Of a stretch of 64,000 nt of DNA, positions 56,452 through 64,000 are shown piece by piece. The notes under the pieces were generated by a model. That model saw only the letters and a list, made by a program, of their open reading frames with translations, ran no database searches and was not told where the DNA came from. The position numbers and the translations under genes are program-made. The stretch lies in contig NC_079881.1 of assembly GCF_029227915.1 (NCBI RefSeq), forward strand, positions 24,095,501-24,159,500, written 5' to 3'. This DNA is from Hydractinia symbiolongicarpus. Taxonomy: Eukaryota > Cnidaria > Hydrozoa > Anthoathecata > Hydractiniidae. Every line of letters starts with the position of its first letter. Position 1 is the first letter of the stretch.

Positions 56452-58642
56452 AGTTGATAAATGAGCCAGTTTGACTGCAAGAATTAACATTCTTCTTAAT
56501 TCGACATGATTGCTGGAATTCAACGATTATACTGGGCGCTGTGGTGGAGCTTTATTTAAAAATTTAGATAAATAAGTCATTTTTTACTGTGGGACCAATC
56601 CTGACCGTTAGCACGCGCTGAATAAATAGGAACAGTTTCCAAAACTACATTTCATTGACTTCTTGGCGGTATCAATCAGTGATATTTTTCGGATATTACT
56701 AAGTTACATCGCTTTTAACAGTGAAACGATTAACTCTGGGACTTAATTGAACTGATTTTGTACTTTGACCTTATAAATGTGATAAATGAGCCAGTTTGAC
56801 TACAAGAAATAACATTCTTCTTAATTTGACATGATTGCCGGAACTCAGCGATTACACTGGGCGCTGTGGTAGCGCTTTATTTAAAAATTTAGATAAATAA
56901 GTCTTTTTTTACTGTGGGACCAATCCTGGCCGTTAGCACACGCTGATGAAAAAGAGGCATTCTCAAAAACTAAATTTCATTGAATTCTTGGTGGTATCAA
57001 TCCGTTTGAGTTACAACGGTTGCGTCAAATATTCGTACCGAAATGTATTTAGCGATAGTATTCGGATATTACTAGGTTGCATCGCTTTTAACAGTGAAAC
57101 GTTTGACTGTGGGACTTAATTGAATTGATTTTGGGCTTTGACCTTATAAAGATGATAAATGAGCCAGTTCGACTACAAGAAATAACATTCTTCTTAATTC
57201 GACATGATTGCTTGAATTCAGCGAGTACACTAGTCTCTGTGGTAGCGCTTTATTTAAAAAATTAGTTAAATAAGTCTTTTTTTACTGCGGGATCAATCCT
57301 GGCCGTTAGCACACGCTGAAGAAATAGAGACATTCTCAAAAACTACATTTCATTGACTTCTTGGCGGCATGAATCCGTTTGAGTTACAACGGTTGCGTCA
57401 CATGTTCGTACCAACATGTACTTAGTAATTTTTGTTCCGATATTACTAAGTTGTACCGCTATTAACAGTGCAGCGATTGACTCTGGGACTTATTTGAAGT
57501 AACTTTGGACTGTGACCTTATAAATGTGATAAGTGAGTCAACTGGACCCCAAGAAATATCATTCTTATTAACTTGGCATGATTGCCGAAACTCATCCATT
57601 ACACCGGGTGCTGTGGTAGCGCTTCATTTAAAAATTTAGTTAAATAATTCAATCTGTACTGTGGGACCAATCGTAGCCGTTATAGCGCGCTGAAGAAATA
57701 GAGACAGTTTCAAAAACTACATTTCAATGACTTTCCTACGGTATCAGTCCGTTTGAGTTACAACGGTTGCGTCATATATTCGTGCAAACATGTATTTAGC
57801 GATAGTATTCGGATATTACTAGGTTGCATCGCTTTTAACAGTGAAACGATTGACTGAGGGCCTCAATTGAACTGATTCTAGACTGTGACCATATAAATTT
57901 GATAAATGAGGCAATTGGACTCCAAGGAAAAACATTCTTCTTAATTTGACATGATTGCTGTAACTCAGCGATTATACTGGGCGCTGTGGTAGCGCTTTAT
58001 TTAAAAATTTAGATAAATAAGTCTTTTTTTATTGTAGGACCAATCCTGGCCGTTAGCACACGCTGAAGAAAGAGAGACATTCTCAAAAGCTACATTTCAT
58101 TGACTTCTTGGTGGTATCAATCCGTTTGAGTTACAACGGTTGCGTGAAATATTCGTACCGACATGTATTTAGCAATAGTATTCGGATATTACTAGGTTGC
58201 ATCGCTTTTAACAGTGAAACATTTGACTGTGGGACTTAATTGAACTGATTTTGGGCTTTGACTTTATAAAGATGTTAAATGACCCAGTTTGACTACAAGA
58301 AATAACATTCTTCTTAATTCGACATGATTGCTGGAATTCAGCGAGTACACTAATCTCTGTGGTAGCGCTTTATTTGAAAAATTAGATAAATAAGTCTTTT
58401 TTTACTGTGGGACCAATCGTGGCCGTTAGCACACGCTGAAGAAAGAGAGACATTCTCAAAAACTATATTTCATTGACTTCTTGGCGGTATCAATCCGTTT
58501 GAGTTACAACGGTTGCGTCATATATTCGTGCCGACATTTATTTAGCGATAGTATTCGGATATTACTAGGTTGAATCGCTTTTAACAGTGAAACGTTGGAC
58601 TGTGGGACTTAATTGAACTGATTTTGGGCTTTGACCTTATAA
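56452..58642 (+). repeat. 6-unit HOR (2191 bp), copy 2
   Basis: Landmarks are at 56452, 56777, 57150, 57524, 57897 and 58270. The block matches 44983-47173 and is tandem with 58643-60834. It contains one 48-bp-deletion unit (junction near 56683). Confidence 0.92.
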
Positions 58643-60834
58643 AGTTGATAAATGAGCCAGTTTGACTGCAAGAATTAACATTCTTCTTAATTCGACATGA
58701 TTGCTGGAATTCAACGATTATACTGGGCGCTGTGGTGGAGCTTTATTTAAAAATTTAGATAAATAAGTCATTTTTTACTGTGGGACCAATCCTGACCGTT
58801 AGCACGCGCTGAATAAATAGGAACAGTTTCCAAAACTACATTTCATTGACTTCTTGGCGGTATCAATCAGTGATATTTTTCAGATATTACTAAGTTACAT
58901 CGCTTTTAACAGTGAAACGATTAACTCTGGGACTTAATTGAACTGATTTTGTACTTTGACCTTATAAATGTGATAAATGAGCCAGTTTGACTACAAGAAA
59001 TAACATTCTTCTTAATTTGACATGATTGCCGGAACTCAGCGATTACACTGGGCGCTGTGGTAGCGCTTTATTTAAAAATTTAGATAAATAAGTCTTTTTT
59101 TTACTGTGGGACCAATCCTGGCCGTTAGCACACGCTGAAGAAAGAGAGGCATTCTCAAAAACTAAATTTCATTGAATTCTTGGTGGTATCAATCCGTTTG
59201 AGTTACAACGGTTGCGTCAAATATTCGTACCGAAATGTATTTAGCGATAGTATTCGGATATTACTAGGTTGCATCGCTTTTAACAGTGAAACGTTTGACT
59301 GTGGGACTTAATTGAATTGATTTTGGGCTTTGACCTTATAAAGATGATAAATGAGCCAGTTCGACTACAAGAAATAACATTCTTCTTAATTCGACATGAT
59401 TGCTTGAATTCAGCGAGTACACTAGTCTCTGTGGTAGCGCTTTATTTAAAAAATTAGTTAAATAAGTCTTTTTTTACTGCGGGATCAATCCTGGCCGTTA
59501 GCACACGCTGAAGAAATAGAGACATTCTCAAAAACTACATTTCATTGACTTCTTGGCGGCATGAATCCGTTTGAGTTACAACGGTTGCGTCACATGTTCG
59601 TACCAACATGTACTTAGTAATTTTTGTTCCGATATTACTAAGTTGTACCGCTATTAACAGTGCAGCGATTGACTCTGGGACTTATTTGAAGTAACTTTGG
59701 ACTGTGACCTTATAAATGTGATAAGTGAGTCAACTGGACCCCAAGAAATATCATTCTTATTAATTTGGCATGATTGCCGAAACTCATCCATTACACCGGG
59801 TGCTGTGGTAGCGCTTCATTTAAAAATTTAGTTAAATAATTCAATCTGTACTGTGGGACCAATCGTAGCCGTTATAGCGCGCTGAAGAAATAGAGACAGT
59901 TTCAAAAACTACATTTTAATGACTTTCCTACGGTATCAGTCCGTTTGAGTTACAACGGTTGCGTCATATATTCGTGCAAACATGTATTTAGCGATAGTAT
60001 TCGGATATTACTAGGTTGCATCGCTTTTAACAGTGAAACGATTGACTGAGGGCCTCAATTGAACTGATTCTAGACTGTGACCTTATAAATTTGATAAATG
60101 AGGCAATTGGACTCCAAGGAAAAACATTCTTCTTAATTTGACATCATTGCTGTAACTCAGCGATTATACTGGGCGCTGTGGTAGCGCTTTATTTAAAAAT
60201 TTAGATAAATAAGTCTTTTTTTATTGTAGGACCAATCCTGGCCGTTAGCACACGCTGAAGAAAGAGAGACATTCTCAAAAACTACATTTCATTGACTTCT
60301 TGGTGGTATCAATCCGTTTGAGTTACAACGGTTGCGTCAAATATTCGTACCGACATGTATTTAGCAATAGTATGCGGATATTGCTAGGTTGCATCGCTTT
60401 TAACAGTGAAACATTTGACTGTGGGACTTAATTGAACTGATTTTGGGCTTTGACTTTATAAAGATGTTAAATGACCCAGTTTGACTACAAGAAATAACAT
60501 TCTTCTTAATTCGACATGATTGCTGGAATTCAGCGGGTACACTAGTCTCTGTGGTAGCGCTTTATTTAAAAAATTAGATAAATAAGTCTTTTTTTACTGT
60601 CGGATCAATCCTGGCCGTTAGCACACGCTGAAGAAATAGAGACATTCTCAAAAACTACATTTCATTGACTTCTTGCCGGTATCAATCCGTTTGAGTTACA
60701 ACGGTTGCGTCACATATTCGTACAAACATGTATTTAGCGATAGTATTCGGATATTACTAGGTTGCATCTTTTTTAACAGTGAAACGATTGATTGTGGGAC
60801 TTAATTGAACTGATTCTGGACTGTGACCTTATAA
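58643..60834 (+). repeat. 6-unit HOR (2192 bp), copy 3
   Basis: This is the tandem copy of 56452-58642, one base longer because of an extra T in the T-run near 59097. Landmarks are at 58643, 58968, 59342, 59716, 60089 and 60462. Sequence agreement with copy 2 is very high by eye. Confidence 0.92.
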
Positions 60835-63800
60835 TTGTGATAAATGAGCCAATTGGACTCCAAGGAATAAAGTTCTTCTTAATTTCACATGATTATTGGA
60901 ATTCAGCGATTACACTAGTCTCTGTGGTAGCGATTTATTTGAAAAATTAGATAAATAAGTCTTTTTTTACTGTGGGATCAATCCTGGCCGTTAGCACACG
61001 CTGAAGAAATAGAGACATTCTCAAAAACTACATTTCATTGACTTCTTGCCGGTATCAATCCGTTTGAGTTACAACGGTTGCGTCACATATTCGTACCAAC
61101 ATATATTTAGTGATAGTTTTCCGATATTACTATGTTGCATCGCTTTTAACAGTGAACCGACTGACTGTGGGATTTAATTTAACTGATTTTGGACTTTGAC
61201 CTTATAAATGTGATAAATGAGTCAACTGGACTGTAAGAAATAACATTCTTATTAATTTGGCATGATTGCCGAAACTCATCCATTACACCGGGTACTATGG
61301 TAGCGCTTCATATAAAAATTTAGATAAATAACTCATTCTGTACTGTGGGACCAATCGCAGCCGTTATCGCGCGCTGAAGAAATAGAGACAGTTTCAAAAA
61401 CTACATTTCAATGACTTTCTAACGGTATCAGTCCGTTTGAGTTACAACGGTTGCGTCATATATTCGTACCAACATGTAGTTAGTGATTTTATTCCGATAT
61501 TACTAAGTTGTATCGCTTTTAACAGTGAAACGATTGACTGTAGGACTTAATTGAACTGATTTTTGACTTTGACCTTATAAATGTGATAAATGAGACAATT
61601 GAACTCCAAGAAATAACATGCTTCTTAATTTGACATGATTGCTTGAACTCAGCAGTTAGACTTGGCGCTGTGGCAGCGCTTTATATAAAAATTTAGATAA
61701 AAAAAGTCCTTTTTGAGTAGTGTGACCACTACTAGCCGTTATCGTGCGCTGAAGAAATAGAGACAGTTTCAAAAACTACATTTCATTGACTTTCTAACGG
61801 TGTCAATCCGTTTGAGTTACAGCGGTTGCGTCACATATTCGTACCAACATGTATTTAGTGATTTTTTCCGATATTACTAAGTTGTATCGCTTTTAACTGT
61901 GAAACGATTGACTGTGGGACTTAGTTGAACTGATTCTGGACTGTGACCTTATAAATGTGATGAATGAGCCAATTGGACTCGAAGGAATAACATTCTTCTT
62001 AATTTGACATGATTGCTGGAATTCAGCAATTACATTAGGCTCTGTGGTAGCGCTTTATTTAAAAAGTTAGATAAATAAGTCTTTTTCTACTGTGGGACCA
62101 ATCCAGGCGGTTAGCACGCGCTGAATAAATAGAAACAGTTTCAAAGACTACATTTCATTGACTTTGTAGCGGTATAAATCCGTTTGAGTTACAACGGTTG
62201 CGTCACATATTCGTACCAACATGTATTTAGCAATAGTAGTCGGATATTGCTAGGTTGCATTGCTTTTAACAGTGAAACGTTTGACTGTGGGACTTAATTG
62301 AACTGACTTTGGACTTTGACCTTATAAATGTGATAAATGAGCAATTTTGACAACAAGAAATAACATTCTTCTTAATTAGACATGATTGCTGGAACTCAGC
62401 GATTACACTGGGCGCTGTGGTAGCGCTTTATTTAAAATTAAGATAAATAAGTTATTTTTTACTGTGGGACCAATCATAGACGTTAGATCGCGCTGAAGAA
62501 ATAGAGACAGTTTCAAAAAAAACATTTCATTGTCTTTCTAACGGTGTCAGTCCGTTTGAGTTACAACGGTTGCGTCACATATTCGTACCAACATATATTT
62601 AGTGATAGTTTTTTGATATTACTAGGTTGCATCGCTTTTAACAGTGAAACGATTGACTGTGGGACTTAATTGAACTGATTATGGACTTTCACCTTATAAA
62701 TATGATAAATGAGTCAACTGGACCCCAAGAAATATCATTCTTATTAATTTGGCATGATTGCCGAAACTCATCCATTACACCGGGTACTGTGGTAGCGCTT
62801 CATTTAAAAATTTAGATAAATAACTCATTCTGTACTGTGGGACCAATCGTAGCCGTTATCGCGCGCTGAAGAAATAGAGACAGTTTCAAAAACTACATTT
62901 CAATGACTTTCTAACGGTATCAGTCCGTTTGAGTTACAACGGTTGCGTCATATATTCGTACCAACATGTAGTTAGTGATTTTATTTCGATATTACTAAGT
63001 TGTATCGCTTTTAACAGTGAAACGATTGACTCTGGCACTTAATTGAACTGATTCTGGACTGTGACCTTTTAAATTTGATAAATGAGACAATTGGACTCCA
63101 AGAAATAACATTCTTCTTAATTTGACATGATTGCTGGAACTCAGAGATTTTACTGGTCGCTGTGGTAGTGCTTTATTTAAAAATTAAGATAAAAAAGTCA
63201 TTTTTTACTGTGGGACCAAACCTAGGCGTTAGCGCGCGCTGAAGAAGTGGAGACAGTTTTAAATACTACATATCACTGACTTTCTAACGGTATCAGTTCC
63301 TTTGAGTTACAACGGTTGCGTCACATATTCGCAAAAACATGTATTTAGCGATAGTATTCAGATATTACTAGGTTGCATAGCTTTTACCAGTGAAACGATT
63401 GACTGAGGGACTTAATTGAACTGATTCTAGACTGTGACCTTATAAATGTGATAAATGAGGCAATTGGACTCCAAGGAAAAACATTCTTCTTAATTTGACA
63501 TGATTGCTGTAACTCAGCGATTATTCTGAGCGCTGTGGTAGCGCTTAATTTAATAATTTAGATAAATAAGTCTTTTTTTACTGTAGGACCAATCGTGGCC
63601 GTTAGCACACGCTGAAGAAAGAGAGACATTCTCAAAAACTACATTTCATTGACTTCTTGGCGGTATCAATCCGTTTGAGTTACAACGGTTGCGTCACATA
63701 TTCGTACCAACATATATTTAGTGATAGTTTTCCGATATTACTATGTTGCATCGCTTTTAACAGTGAACCGACTGACTGTGGGATTTAATTTAACTGATTT

Positions 63801-64000
63801 TGGACTTTGACCTTATAAATGTGATAAATGAGTCAACTGGACTGTAAGAAATAACATTCTTATTAATTTGGCATGATTGCCGAAACTCATCCATTACACC
63901 GGGTACTATGGTAGCGCTTCATATAAAAATTTAGATAAATAACTCATTCTGTACTGTGGGACCAATCGCAGCCGTTATCGCGCGCTGAAGAAATAGAGAC
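60835..64000 (+). repeat. Satellite array to the right edge
   Basis: Landmarks fall at 60835, 61208, 61581, 61955, 62328, 62700, 63073, 63446 and 63819; the last unit is cut by the window end. About 60722-62231 matches 48181-49690 at an offset of 12541 bp. From about 62219 the match switches to the region 9182 bp upstream (53037 onward, for example ATCATAGACGTTAGATCGCG). The array continues past the window. I see no gene. Confidence 0.92.
61208..62327 (+). repeat. 3-unit HOR (1120 bp), copy 4
   Basis: This matches the copies at 48667, 49787 and 52026. Small differences include CTTGGCGCTGTGG and ATCGTGCGCTG. Its third unit shares the CATGTATTTAGCAATAG end with copy 3, so copies 3 and 4 are closest relatives. 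Confidence 0.88.

Overview
This window is almost entirely one tandem satellite DNA from a eukaryote. It has no bacterial features: no operons, ribosome binding sites, tRNAs or CRISPR arrays. The repeat unit is AT-rich and about 373 bp. Using the conserved TTATAAATG landmark (last A before TG), I tracked the phase from position 1 to position 63819 and counted about 164 complete units plus a partial one at the right edge. All units are head to tail on the + strand. Most are 371-374 bp. A recurrent short class is 324-326 bp because of one shared 48-bp internal deletion. Three other length changes are single events: a 46-bp, a 25-bp and a 13-bp deletion.

Two insertions break the array. (1) Positions 11305-14580 hold a 5'-truncated non-LTR (LINE) retrotransposon. 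It has an open EN-RT reading frame, a short 3' UTR and a (TAA)78 tail. A probable 6-bp target-site duplication (ATAAAT) flanks it, and removing the insertion restores a 373-bp unit exactly. (2) Positions 39835-39908 hold a 74-bp AT-rich insertion ending in AATAAA plus an A-rich tail, probably the 3' stub of another retrotransposed transcript.

Layout: 1-11304, left satellite arm with a 6-unit (2236-bp) higher-order repeat (HOR) in two tandem copies; 11305-14580, LINE; 14581-20750, satellite without obvious HORs; 20751-25786, first appearance of the 48-bp-deletion units, in 3-unit blocks of 1073 bp; 25787-31369, 4-unit blocks of about 1.48 kb; 31370-39834, 7-unit (about 2.56 kb) and 3-unit (about 1.1 kb) blocks; 39909-44982, 697-bp dimers and a duplicated 4-unit block; 44983-64000, 6-unit (2191-bp, three copies) and 3-unit (1120-bp, four copies) blocks shuffled into a mosaic.

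The only protein-coding feature I support is the LINE reading frame. The organism is most likely an invertebrate animal. The RT resembles CR1/L2/Jockey-type elements, and from memory cnidarian copies seem closest, but I could not check this. The array is a candidate centromeric or pericentromeric satellite evolving by unequal exchange. I found no novel protein system. The points of interest are the satellite family, its layered HOR history, and the two insertions that can serve as markers within the array.
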